Shown here: one piece after another, positions 42,270-50,321 of the stretch
Position numbering within the stretch: the stretch's first letter is position 1
Layout of the letters: every line of letters starts with the position of its first letter
Source of the DNA: Pontibacillus salipaludis
Lineage (GTDB): Bacteria > Bacillota > Bacilli > Bacillales > BH030062
NCBI RefSeq assembly: GCF_014642405.1
Contig: NZ_BMIN01000007.1
Location: forward strand, 1-64,000
DNA: 64,000 bases
Direction of reading: 5' to 3'
The notes under the pieces: generated by a model
What the model saw: only the letters and a program-made list of their open reading frames with translations
What the model was told of the DNA's origin: nothing
Database searches by the model: none
Translations under genes and position numbers: made by a program

Positions 42270-43091
42270 TCACTCCTCGTATTTCTGGTCATAAGAATGA
42301 AGCCATCTGACTGCAAAATCAACACCTGGCTTCATAGGGAATAGCTTCGATTCCGCTGAACCGATCCAACCTTTCGTAACAGAAATATGATTTTCTAAAC
42401 TGTTACCGATTCCTTCGAATAACTCCTCACGAAAGACGATATCTTCATAGACTTTCCAAATCCTCTCCCCTTGAACCATCACCGGAGCACCTTTACGTAC
42501 TTTAGTCTGTTTAGGTATACGGTACTCAGCCAGGTGAAAAGCTGTCGCTGTATCATAGCCTGTTCCGATAAAAAGGATATGAGCGTCTTCATCATACAAC
42601 TTCCGAAGCGGAGAGCATTCCCCTAAACCATTATGTAAAGAGTGGTCTGCAAGAATAGCACCGGGACGTTCGCCCCAAGCTATAAAAGATAAAGCAGGAT
42701 GACCACTTCGTTTCACACCAGGAAACGTTTTGAATAGTTCTACTATACTCCCCATCCCTGACGTTGGAGTGATGACAGGGTCATAAGCAGGCATCGTATC
42801 TCGAATGGTTTGCCACCATTCTTCTGGTACTGGTGGGTTCACCCATTCAGATGGATCAGATAGAACAGGAGATTGGGACGGCATAACAATGGTCCCCTTT
42901 TCGGTAACAACATCCATCAATGCTTGAACGACCGATACCGCCCCTCCACTTGTCCAACCAATTTCAGATAAGGATGAATGCACAAGAATTGTCATCCCTT
43001 CTTTAACTCCCATATTAATCAAATCTTTCTTTATCGTTTCCCTTGTTCTTGGTTCTTGCGTGTGTTCAATAATGATTTGTTCCTTAGACAT
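42270..43091 (-). CDS. AAC(3) family N-acetyltransferase (YokD-like)
   Basis: 273 residues. Family blocks are ILVHSSLSEIGWTSGGA near the N-terminus, GTIVMPSQSP, HPALSFIAWG and HSLHNGLGECSPLRKLY. These match the Antibiotic_NAT fold, which uses acetyl-CoA. Chromosomal Bacillus members such as YokD are not proven aminoglycoside resistance enzymes, so the substrate should be regarded as open. AGGAG lies eight bases before ATG. First gene of a pair with the downstream peptidase. Confidence 0.85.
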   Translation of the reverse strand: MSKEQIIIEHTQEPRTRETIKKDLINMGVKEGMTILVHSSLSEIGWTSGGAVSVVQALMDVVTEKGTIVMPSQSPVLSDPSEWVNPPVPEEWWQTIRDTMPAYDPVITPTSGMGSIVELFKTFPGVKRSGHPALSFIAWGERPGAILADHSLHNGLGECSPLRKLYDEDAHILFIGTGYDTATAFHLAEYRIPKQTKVRKGAPVMVQGERIWKVYEDIVFREELFEGIGNSLENHISVTKGWIGSAESKLFPMKPGVDFAVRWLHSYDQKYEE

Positions 43092-43153
43092 ACCACGATC
43101 TCCTCTATATTGAAATCTCCATTATTTTCTCACAATTCACTCATTTAAAAAAG

Positions 43154-43205
43154 AAGCTCTGTTAAACTCAACCGTTATAATCTTCCATAGAATATAAGAC
43201 TGTTT
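43154..43205. repeat. Possible relic of a composite-element left end
   Basis: AGCTCTGTTAAA at about 43155 is followed by sequence resembling the first 50 bases of copy A (TTATAATCTT, TTCCATAGAATATAAG). No hairpin modules follow. Weak but consistent with a decayed end. Confidence 0.35.
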
Positions 43206-43277
43206 ACAAGCTATGTGAAAGGGTAAACCATTAGGAAAAGACAAATGTAAACACGTTTATACTAGGAGGTTAGCCAC

Positions 43278-43973
43278 TTGATTTTCCAAGGAACCAAACC
43301 ATCAGATTTCTCAAAGAAATCAATTATTATTCTTTTAATAGGATTTGTCACAATTGGCATGGCCGTTTATTTATTTGCTGAATTAGCTGAGCAAGTAATT
43401 GAAGAAGAGAAGTTCGCCTTCGACCAAATGGTTACAGATTGGGTACGAGACATTCAAGCTCCTTGGCTTGGGACGGTGTTTGGCTGGATCACGGAACTTG
43501 GCTCCGTCATATTACTTACTGTAGCATCTGTACTGTTTGCTTTATTCATTTACTTCTTCACTAAAAAGAGTCGATGGGTTATTGTCTATTTCGCCATCAA
43601 CATGCTTGGCATAAGTCTACTTACAAAAGTCTTAAAGCTACTATTTGAAAGACAACGACCTGAAGTATTGCAGCAGTATGACGGTACAGGCTTCAGCTTC
43701 CCAAGCGGACATTCTACCGGGTCTATGGTGTTCTACGGATTCCTCATCTATATGGTTTCAACCACACGATGGAAAAAGTCGATTCGTTATGCATTAAATA
43801 CCATTTTAGGCCTATTAATCTTTCTAATCGGATTCAGCCGGGTATATCTCGGAGTCCATTTCCCAACAGATATATTAGCCGGATTCGCGTTCGGGATTTC
43901 TTGGCTCTTTGTTTGTATCTACGGCTTAGAATTAACCCTTTGGCGTCAAAGAAGAAGACAAAAGAGAGCATAA
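43278..43973 (+). CDS. PAP2 family phosphatase (PgpB/YodM-like)
   Basis: 231 residues with about six membrane segments. The three PAP2 motifs are KLLFERQRP, FPSGHST and SRVYLGVHFPTD, giving a complete catalytic site. Such enzymes dephosphorylate undecaprenyl pyrophosphate or phosphatidylglycerol phosphate on the outer face. It starts at TTG with AGGAGG eight bases upstream. Single gene with its own terminator. Confidence 0.88.
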   Translation: MIFQGTKPSDFSKKSIIILLIGFVTIGMAVYLFAELAEQVIEEEKFAFDQMVTDWVRDIQAPWLGTVFGWITELGSVILLTVASVLFALFIYFFTKKSRWVIVYFAINMLGISLLTKVLKLLFERQRPEVLQQYDGTGFSFPSGHSTGSMVFYGFLIYMVSTTRWKKSIRYALNTILGLLIFLIGFSRVYLGVHFPTDILAGFAFGISWLFVCIYGLELTLWRQRRRQKRA

Positions 43974-44011
43974 AAAAAACGACACTCTAATTCTTAGAGT
44001 GTCGTCTTTTT
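43974..44011. terminator. Bidirectional terminator between the PAP2 and VTT genes
   Basis: ACGACACTCTAA and TTAGAGTGTCGT form a 12-bp stem around TTC, with A and T runs on both sides. Confidence 0.9.
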
Positions 44012-44709
44012 TATGAGGTTTGTTTTAAATCCTTAATCTCTGATTTCAGTTGATCTACGTCATATTTCTTCCCTACTGATTTCTTAATGATCAATCCAAG
44101 AGATACCATAACAAGTAGAATAATACCTAAAACGATTAGATTCTCAAGTTTCAGGGAGAGAAGACTTGAACCAAAGAAGCCAAACATCATCGACCCTGGA
44201 ATCGTCCCAACAAATGTAGCAAGCAAGAACTTCAGTAAGTTCACTTTCGTCTTCGCACAAATGTAGGTGATAAAATCAAAATTCAAGCCCGGTATTAAGC
44301 GAATGAATAATACAGATTTAAAACCATGTTCCTCTAGATCATTCTTTAATGCTTTCAGGTTCACTTGACCTTCTTCTTTCATATGCAGTTCTTTAAAGAA
44401 ATATTTCATGGCGATGAAAGAAGTGAAAGCTCCTAAGGTGGTGCCTAAAATAATGTAGATCGTCCCATTAATAGAACCGAACATAATCCCACATGAGATC
44501 GCAATTATAGAGAGTGGTACTAGAGTAAATGGGCGCACTGCAAAGATTAATAGAAAGATAAATGGCGCCCAAAAGCCAAATTGATCAACCCACTCTTTAA
44601 TCTGTTTCGGCTTTATTTGAAACACATAATGGTTTAAAGCTACGATTATACCCGCCGCAATGAGTACAATACTGATTTGAATAATTACACTTTTCACTTT
44701 TGGATGCAT
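44011..44709 (-). CDS. TVP38/TMEM64 (VTT domain, DedA-like) membrane protein
   Basis: 232 residues with about six hydrophobic segments. The VTT domain is seen in FAVRPFTLVPLSIIAISCGIMFG, GTTLGAFTSFIAMKYFF and the conserved RLIPGLNFDFITYICAKTKV. Relatives take part in lipid scrambling or membrane homeostasis. AAAGG precedes ATG. Monocistronic as far as can be seen. Confidence 0.85.
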   Translation of the reverse strand: MHPKVKSVIIQISIVLIAAGIIVALNHYVFQIKPKQIKEWVDQFGFWAPFIFLLIFAVRPFTLVPLSIIAISCGIMFGSINGTIYIILGTTLGAFTSFIAMKYFFKELHMKEEGQVNLKALKNDLEEHGFKSVLFIRLIPGLNFDFITYICAKTKVNLLKFLLATFVGTIPGSMMFGFFGSSLLSLKLENLIVLGIILLVMVSLGLIIKKSVGKKYDVDQLKSEIKDLKQTS

Positions 44710-44788
44710 AAGAATCGACCTTTCTTTTTATAGGACTTATAAGGGCGTATATTTCTTATCCCCTAGTGAAATAGATATTAAACCGCTG

Positions 44789-45103
44789 CTACTCCCTGTT
44801 ATCTAAAATATAACGATACCTGGAGAGGGAAACTTTTCCGTTTTGAACCTGAACGCCCTCCTCTTCTAATGTATCTTTTTGTGTAAAGATGGCTTCTTCG
44901 CCTCCAACCACAATCTCTCCTTTGGCGTTCACTACTCTATGCCAGGGTAAATTTTCTTTACGACTCATGGAGTGGAGAATTCGGGCTACTTGGCGAGCGG
45001 CCCTTGGGTTTCCTGCTACTTCGGCAATTTGCCCGTAGGTCATGACGTGCCCTTCTGGAATCCCTTTTATAATTTTTATTACTTCTTCTGTGAAGGGTTG
45101 CAT
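44789..45103 (-). CDS. Alkyltransferase-like protein (ATL), Trp in place of the active Cys
   Basis: 104 residues, a MGMT C-terminal-like DNA-binding domain (TYGQIAEVAGNPRAARQVARIL). The active-site motif PCHR of true O6-alkylguanine alkyltransferases reads LPWHRVVN, with W54 replacing the cysteine. ATL proteins bind O6-alkylguanine and flag it for nucleotide excision repair without removing the alkyl group. AAAGGAGG lies six bases before ATG. Single gene. Confidence 0.88.
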   Translation of the reverse strand: MQPFTEEVIKIIKGIPEGHVMTYGQIAEVAGNPRAARQVARILHSMSRKENLPWHRVVNAKGEIVVGGEEAIFTQKDTLEEEGVQVQNGKVSLSRYRYILDNRE

Positions 45104-45230
45104 AGTATCCCTCCTTTCATTAACTCAACCGATCAAAGTTTTAGGGAAATTTATTTTGAGTCCGTTTTAATCATAGTTTACCATAAGCTCACAAACCCAA
45201 CCGCCCCCACGCTTTATCACTGCATACAAT

Positions 45231-45265
45231 TAAATGGTGTCTGGCACCCTTTAGTACTGTAGTTT
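45231..45265. repeat. GGTGTCTGGCAC-type repeat, single arm
   Basis: GGTGTCTGGCACC at 45236-45248 is preceded by TTAAA and followed by CTTTAGTACTG. It is itself a short palindrome and matches the core of the 33820, 53500 and 55341 copies. Confidence 0.6.
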
Positions 45266-45367
45266 AGCGCATATCTGGAAACCTTTTTAACTGGATAAAT
45301 TCGGAACTTTTATTTGGTGTAAACGTACATGTAAAGGTAGAATAATTAAACAAAGGTGGGAATTAGT

Positions 45368-46117
45368 GTGGGGGGTACTTCAAAATTAATATTGAAAGTT
45401 TTAGGACTCGAGTTATTGATTATTTTGTTTTTCACTATAAATGGAGCTTATGTGACATTCACAAAACCTTCTAATGCAGGGATGCAATACGTTGGTCTTT
45501 TGCCTTTGGCGTTAGGTATAGGCTTTTACCTTTTTAAAACTAAAAAATGGCGGAAGTTCTTTTCTAAAAATCGTTTTCCTTTACATTGGAAGCGTCTTAT
45601 ACACTTTTCTCCTTTAGTGGTCATTCTAACTTTATTATGTATTGGCAATGGAGGCATTCGTCTCACATCCATTCCCGATTTGCTACTGGTACTAGGAACG
45701 CAACTCCTTCTCGTTGCTTTCATTGAGGAGATGGTCTTTCGAGGATTCATGGTAAATATCTTAATGGCTAAAGGCTTTAAGGTTGCAGTACTCACATCAA
45801 GTACGCTTTTTGCTTTAACTCATTCCCTGCAACTTCTTGGTGGCCAATCCCTCGAGGATACATTATTGCAAGTTACATATGCGTTCTTTATAGGAACTGT
45901 TCTTTCATTATTAATAGTGAACAATCACTCGCTCATCATCCCTATGGCTTTCCACGGCTTAAACAACTTTCTGATTATAATGGGACAGAATAACGGATCT
46001 TCCCTTTATAATTATTTGCTTATTTCCATACTATTAGTACATTCTCTATTTTTATGGTCCAAAGCGCTTAAAACAAATAATCCGGAAATAGGCACCACTC
46101 ATGAACCAGCATTGTAA
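45368..46117 (+). CDS. CPBP (CAAX-type) intramembrane metalloprotease
   Basis: 249 residues with about seven hydrophobic segments. The CPBP motifs are IEEMVFRGF (Glu-Glu and Arg), FALTHSLQLLGG and MAFHGLNNF, giving the full metal site. Members process peptides or give bacteriocin self-immunity. GTG at 45368 has AAAGG nine bases upstream; another GTG four codons earlier is less well placed. No bacteriocin gene is adjacent, so the role is open. Confidence 0.82.
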   Translation: MGGTSKLILKVLGLELLIILFFTINGAYVTFTKPSNAGMQYVGLLPLALGIGFYLFKTKKWRKFFSKNRFPLHWKRLIHFSPLVVILTLLCIGNGGIRLTSIPDLLLVLGTQLLLVAFIEEMVFRGFMVNILMAKGFKVAVLTSSTLFALTHSLQLLGGQSLEDTLLQVTYAFFIGTVLSLLIVNNHSLIIPMAFHGLNNFLIIMGQNNGSSLYNYLLISILLVHSLFLWSKALKTNNPEIGTTHEPAL

Positions 46118-46150
46118 TAAAGAAAAAGATTGTTTTGAATGCGAATAAAA

Positions 46151-46186
46151 AAGAAAAAGCAGCCCTCTAAAGAGCTGCCTTTTCTT
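46151..46186 (-). terminator. Terminator after the 46189 SDR gene
   Basis: GGCAGC and GCTGC(TT) form the core of a stem with partly paired AGAGG sequence; on the minus strand CTTTTTCTTTTTT follows. Confidence 0.75.
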
Positions 46187-46188
46187 TT

Positions 46189-47010
46189 TTATTTTGTTCC
46201 TTTTTTCCAACTTTCATCGATTAGCATCTTACCTGGCCAGGTGTAGGCTAGAATACCACCGTCTGCTGTAATATCCTCCCCTGTTACATAAGAAGCATCG
46301 TCAGAAGCTAAGAATAGAGCTACTGATGCCATTTCACTGGGGTCGCCTAAGCGTCCCATTGGGGTAACCCATTTCTGAGCTTCACGGAAGTCTTGACCTT
46401 CTTGATCGTCTTTAGAACCTGCTAATTTATCAATTAGAGGCGTTTCAATCGTTCCTGGTGAAATAGAGTTCACTCGAATACCATCACGTGCATAGTCAAT
46501 CGCCATCGCTCTTGTAAAGTTCGTTATACCACCTTTAGCCGCATTATAGCCAGAACGGTCTAAATCAGCAGCTTGTCCTGACATGGAAGAAGTGTTAATA
46601 ATAGAACCTCCTTCTTCTAGCATGAGAGGAATAAGAAACTTACTAGCTAAGAATGTCCCACGCAGGTCAACGCTTATGATACGGTCGAACAGCTCGATTG
46701 GATATTCATGTACTTTTCCACCTTCTTGATCCACGCCTGCGTTATTGAAAAGGATATCAATTTTTTTATATTTCTCTTCTATTTGATTCGCAAACGTTTG
46801 GACACTCTCTACGTTTGATACATCTAAATGATAAGCCTCAGCATTTCCCCCATTATCGCGAATTTGCGATACTGTTTTGTCCATTTTTTCCTGGTCCACA
46901 TCAGCACAAATCACTGTTGCACCTTCTTCTGAAAAACGTTCTGCTGTAGCCTGGCCAATTCCTGTTGCAGCGCCTGTAATAACAGCAATCTTATCTTGTA
47001 ATCTAGTCAC
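46189..47010 (-). CDS. Short-chain dehydrogenase/reductase
   Basis: 273 residues of the classical SDR type: TGAATGIGQA near the N-terminus, NNAGVDQEGG, the catalytic Ser in NTSSMSG, YNAAKGG (Tyr-xxx-Lys), and SPGTIETPL. The C-terminus has the typical YVTGEDITADGG. It oxidises or reduces an unknown alcohol or ketone. It starts at GTG, with AGGAGG seven bases upstream. Monocistronic. Confidence 0.88.
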   Translation of the reverse strand: MTRLQDKIAVITGAATGIGQATAERFSEEGATVICADVDQEKMDKTVSQIRDNGGNAEAYHLDVSNVESVQTFANQIEEKYKKIDILFNNAGVDQEGGKVHEYPIELFDRIISVDLRGTFLASKFLIPLMLEEGGSIINTSSMSGQAADLDRSGYNAAKGGITNFTRAMAIDYARDGIRVNSISPGTIETPLIDKLAGSKDDQEGQDFREAQKWVTPMGRLGDPSEMASVALFLASDDASYVTGEDITADGGILAYTWPGKMLIDESWKKGTK

Positions 47011-47179
47011 TATAAAACCTCCTGTTCATCATCTACTCTTCTATACCTGATATTAATATTTTTAAAACATTTCAATAATCGACACGATCCTTTTACTAAG
47101 CAATTTCATTAAAACCTTCCTTCAAAGGAGAATTTTGGTATAATAGGACTATATATGACATAGAGGAGGCTATCCCCCC

Positions 47180-48703
47180 TTGTTCCGAACGTTTCAACGT
47201 AAAATGCTACTAAACTATATCATTGGCTCCTTCATAGCCGTTTTTGGCGTGGGGAGTATGTTCATTTTCCATACATTAGACCTTACCACAGTAGAGATGA
47301 ATTACTTACTATTTATTATGAGTGTGTCCGTCATTATCATGCTTTACAGTGAATTCTTACTTTATTATAAGCACGTCACTCCCATCCGTAAGATTTTCTC
47401 TAGTCGTCGTAAGACAACTCAAGCTGATTTGCAGCTCGCTTATAGAACGGCACACCGATTTCCTTTATTAACTGTACAACGCATATTAGGTCCACATTTA
47501 CTCGGTTTTTCAATTCCTGTCTCTCTGCTCGCTTCTGTTCTTATTAGCTTAGGAGTGCTGAATCTACCAATCTATTACATCGCATTAGCGTGGTGCGGAG
47601 CTATTCTCATTGCGCTTATGCATGCCATGATTGAATTCTTTTTAACCTATCGCTCTATACGCCCTGTTATTCAGCATATTACAAATGAGAGTATGGAGCG
47701 CTTCGGTATGACTTTAAAGATCGATCCAAGGAACCAAGTTAGTATACGTGCCAAACTCTTAGCTAGCGCTGTTTTTACTGCGTTATTTCCTGTTCTGTTA
47801 TTTATATTAGCTTCTCAAATCCGCCTTGTTGAAAACGAAGGCCAGATGCTTTCTAACTACTGGAGCTGGGCTTCCATAATTGTTGTGGTCGTTCTCATTG
47901 TTTCTTTAGCTGGTGCGATCTTGTTATTTAAGAATATCCAGCACCCTATTAAGGAACTAGAAGAACGCTTTGATTCAGTTTATGAAGGGAGTTTCCAGTC
48001 TATGGATAACTTATATGATGACGAGTTCTCCCATCTAGTAAGTGGATTTAATCATATGGTTGAAGGTATAAAAGAACGCGATCAACAGAATGAGCAACTA
48101 ATCGAGAGTTTCTTTACGGTATTTGCAGCTACTTTAGATGCAAGAGACCCTTATACAGCTGGACATTCTGAACGAGTCGCCGACTATTCCGTACGAATAG
48201 CAACACGGGCTGGTTTCTCTTCTGAGAAAATAGAATTGTTAAGAAAATCAGCTCTTTTGCACGATATAGGGAAGATTGGTGTTCGTGACTCCGTTCTTCT
48301 AAAAGAAGGCAAGCTCACAGACGAGGAATTCTCTAAGATACAAGAACATCCGGTAATTGGTTATAACATCTTAAAACAAGTCGGTCTGCCAGAGGATCTC
48401 CTCCCTATTTTGCCAGGTGTCAGGTCACACCATGAACGTTTCGACGGGAAAGGTTACCCTGACCAATTAAAAGGAGAAGATATCCCTGAATTTGGACGGT
48501 TAATGGCTGTAGCCGATGCGTTTGACGCCATGACCTCAGACCGTCCTTACCGCAAGGGGATGCAGGTGGAGAAAGCGATGCTAATCATTGAAGATGGAAG
48601 CGGAACTCAGTGGGACCCCTACTTTGCCTCCTTATTCTTAGAAGAGATAAACTCTGCTATTGCTGTTAATGAAATAGCAGCAACAAAGCCCCTAAAATCC
48701 TGA
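47180..48703 (+). CDS. Membrane HD-GYP protein with HAMP domain (c-di-GMP phosphodiesterase type)
   Basis: 507 residues. The N-terminal half has about five to six membrane segments. HAMP-like sequence lies near 253-295 (IQHPIKELEERFDSVYEGSFQS), then a C-terminal HD-GYP domain with LLHDIGKIGV, HPVIGYNIL and the diagnostic HHERFDGKGYP. It likely degrades cyclic di-GMP in response to a membrane signal. The residues expected for metal binding are present. TTG start with AGGAGG about ten bases upstream. Single gene with a strong terminator. Confidence 0.88.
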   Translation: MFRTFQRKMLLNYIIGSFIAVFGVGSMFIFHTLDLTTVEMNYLLFIMSVSVIIMLYSEFLLYYKHVTPIRKIFSSRRKTTQADLQLAYRTAHRFPLLTVQRILGPHLLGFSIPVSLLASVLISLGVLNLPIYYIALAWCGAILIALMHAMIEFFLTYRSIRPVIQHITNESMERFGMTLKIDPRNQVSIRAKLLASAVFTALFPVLLFILASQIRLVENEGQMLSNYWSWASIIVVVVLIVSLAGAILLFKNIQHPIKELEERFDSVYEGSFQSMDNLYDDEFSHLVSGFNHMVEGIKERDQQNEQLIESFFTVFAATLDARDPYTAGHSERVADYSVRIATRAGFSSEKIELLRKSALLHDIGKIGVRDSVLLKEGKLTDEEFSKIQEHPVIGYNILKQVGLPEDLLPILPGVRSHHERFDGKGYPDQLKGEDIPEFGRLMAVADAFDAMTSDRPYRKGMQVEKAMLIIEDGSGTQWDPYFASLFLEEINSAIAVNEIAATKPLKS

Positions 48704-48728
48704 TATTGATGAGACTATATAGGTTAAA

Positions 48729-48769
48729 AAGCATGGAATCCTTCAAAGGTTCCCATGCTTTTTTTTAGC
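48729..48769 (+). terminator. Terminator after the HD-GYP gene
   Basis: AAGCATGG and CCATGCTT with an inner AA.CCTT pairing form the stem; eight T follow. Confidence 0.9.
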
Positions 48770-48791
48770 TAAAACTGCTTGCTTACACCAG

Positions 48792-49052
48792 CTATTTCTT
48801 TTGTTGATCATTCATTTGTTTTTGAGCCATCTTTACCAACTCTCGTACCATCTTGCCACCCATATTGCCCCCGACTTTCCCAGCTTCTTTGGATGTTAAA
48901 TCTCCGTTATACCCTTTGTTTAAGGGAATACCTTGTTCACGTGCCACTTCAAATTTTGTTTCATTTGGATTATTTGATTTAGATAACTGATCTTTTAATT
49001 GATCTAGTCCTTGTCTTGCTTCAGGAACTAATAACTTATTACGACGAGCCAT
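48792..49052 (-). CDS. Alpha/beta-type small acid-soluble spore protein
   Basis: 86 residues. The GPR protease cleavage region TKFEVAREQGIPL and the DNA-binding GKVGGNMGGKMVRELVKMAQ are diagnostic of alpha/beta-type SASPs, which coat and protect spore DNA and are degraded at germination. AAGGGGGG lies seven bases before ATG. A sigma-G-like promoter lies directly upstream. This gene shows the host forms endospores. Confidence 0.93.
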   Translation of the reverse strand: MARRNKLLVPEARQGLDQLKDQLSKSNNPNETKFEVAREQGIPLNKGYNGDLTSKEAGKVGGNMGGKMVRELVKMAQKQMNDQQKK

Positions 49053-49073
49053 TTGTTAGCCCCCCTTCTTTCT

Positions 49074-49103
49074 TGGTATGCCTCTTTTACGCCTCCTTAT
49101 TCT
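49074..49103 (-). promoter_or_regulatory. Sigma-G-like promoter of the SASP gene
   Basis: On the minus strand AGAATA (49103-49098) and CATACCA (49080-49074) are spaced by 17 bp, close to the sigma-G consensus TGAATA-17-CATACTA. The start codon is 21 bp downstream. Confidence 0.65.
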
Positions 49104-49191
49104 TAAGAATGCTTTCCACTTATCCCAATTTAAAGCACATATTTCCCCCTTTTGAATGTAATACAGTAGTACGATATGAAGGGGAATAGAT

Positions 49192-50106
49192 ATGTCGAAA
49201 ATGAAACTGATACCGTTTCAGTTGCAAGAATTATTAGGGTTACGAGACGAAACTCCAAGAGGCATTGAGATGATCGGGGCTGACACGTTATGGAAAGAGG
49301 GGTTCGAAGGTGAAGGTTCTGTAGTGGCCGTTATTGATTCTGGTTGCCAAATCGACCACCCTGATTTGGAGAACTCCATTATCGATTGGCATAATTTCAC
49401 GAACGGAAGCCGGAGAAATGTCACAGATGAGAACGGACATGGAACACATGTAGCTGGAACAATTGCAGCTTCATTGAATCGAAAAGGAGTTGTAGGAGCC
49501 GCACCAAAGTCAAAGCTACTGATCTTGAAAGCATTTGATGCTAACGGAGAAACTTCTTATCAAACCATCATTCAAGCAATTCAGTACGCAACGAAGTGGA
49601 GAGGGCCAAGAGGTGAAAAAGTCCGCATCATTTCCATGTCTTTCGGTGGAAGCAGGGACTACTCTTTGCTTCATAAAGCCATAAGACGTGCGGTCGACCA
49701 AGATATTTTAATTGTATGTGCCGCTGGTAATCAAGGCGATGGCAATGCCAGAACTTCAGAACAGATGTATCCAGGCTTTTATAAAGAAGTCATTCAGGTA
49801 GGTGCAGTGGATTACGAGGGAGCGATGGCCAATTTCACCAACACCAACGATGAGATTGATCTTGTAGCACCTGGTGTAGATATTATCTCCACCTATCCCG
49901 GGAATCAATACGCCAAACTCTCCGGTACTTCTATGGCCACCCCTCACGTAGCGGGCGCTGCAGCACTTTTACTTGAAAAAGGAAACAAAGAATTTGGCCG
50001 CACACTTACAGAACCAGAGCTCTATGCTTTATTAGTGAAGCACACAAGAGACTTAGGCCTCTCTAAAAGTATTGAAGGGAATGGGTTGATCGATTTACGT
50101 AGGTGA
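49192..50106 (+). CDS. ispA: Intracellular subtilisin-like serine protease
   Basis: 304 residues without a signal peptide. It begins MSKMKLIPFQ, matching the short LIPY/F propeptide motif that blocks the active site of intracellular subtilisins. The catalytic triad is D49 (VIDSG), H83 (HGTHVAG) and S247 (GTSMATPHVAG), with the oxyanion N180. ISPs degrade cytoplasmic protein in stationary phase and sporulation. AAGGGG lies six bases before ATG. Divergent from the SASP gene. Naming it ispA is by similarity. Confidence 0.88.
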   Translation: MSKMKLIPFQLQELLGLRDETPRGIEMIGADTLWKEGFEGEGSVVAVIDSGCQIDHPDLENSIIDWHNFTNGSRRNVTDENGHGTHVAGTIAASLNRKGVVGAAPKSKLLILKAFDANGETSYQTIIQAIQYATKWRGPRGEKVRIISMSFGGSRDYSLLHKAIRRAVDQDILIVCAAGNQGDGNARTSEQMYPGFYKEVIQVGAVDYEGAMANFTNTNDEIDLVAPGVDIISTYPGNQYAKLSGTSMATPHVAGAAALLLEKGNKEFGRTLTEPELYALLVKHTRDLGLSKSIEGNGLIDLRR

Positions 50107-50214
50107 GGAAGGCGTTGTCCCTCCTCTCTTATACTCGAAGTGGGACAAGTTTTTTCTGCAAATCAGTTAACCTATTTCCCAGGCAATGATTCGACAATAT
50201 TTAAAGTACAAAAT

Positions 50215-50278
50215 GGACCAAAAAACCCTTGTTGGCTTATATGGAACATGATATCAATACTAAGCCATAATAGAGCAT
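50215..50278. repeat. Relic of a composite-element right end
   Basis: GGCTTATATGGAACATGAT...CTAAGCCATAATAGAGC at about 50234-50276 follows the last 40 bases of copy C (GGCTTATATGGAACAACACT...TTAACAGAGCC) with substitutions. No hairpin modules remain. It lies directly before the aconitase terminator. Confidence 0.45.
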
Positions 50279-50314
50279 AAAAAAGAGACAGCTCATAACA
50301 CAAGCTGTCTCTTC
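50279..50314. terminator. Terminator after the aconitase gene
   Basis: AAGAGACAGCT and AGCTGTCTCTT form an 11-bp stem; TTTTTAT follows on the minus strand. Confidence 0.9.
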
Positions 50315-50321
50315 TTTATAT

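Noticed and set aside
42270-43091. Acquired aminoglycoside resistance gene
   Set aside because: The AAC(3)-like protein sits in an ordinary chromosomal pair without mobile flanks and resembles YokD-type housekeeping homologues.
45310-45350. CcpA cre site (TGTAAACGTACA) before the CPBP gene
   Set aside because: Several key positions of the cre consensus are mismatched.
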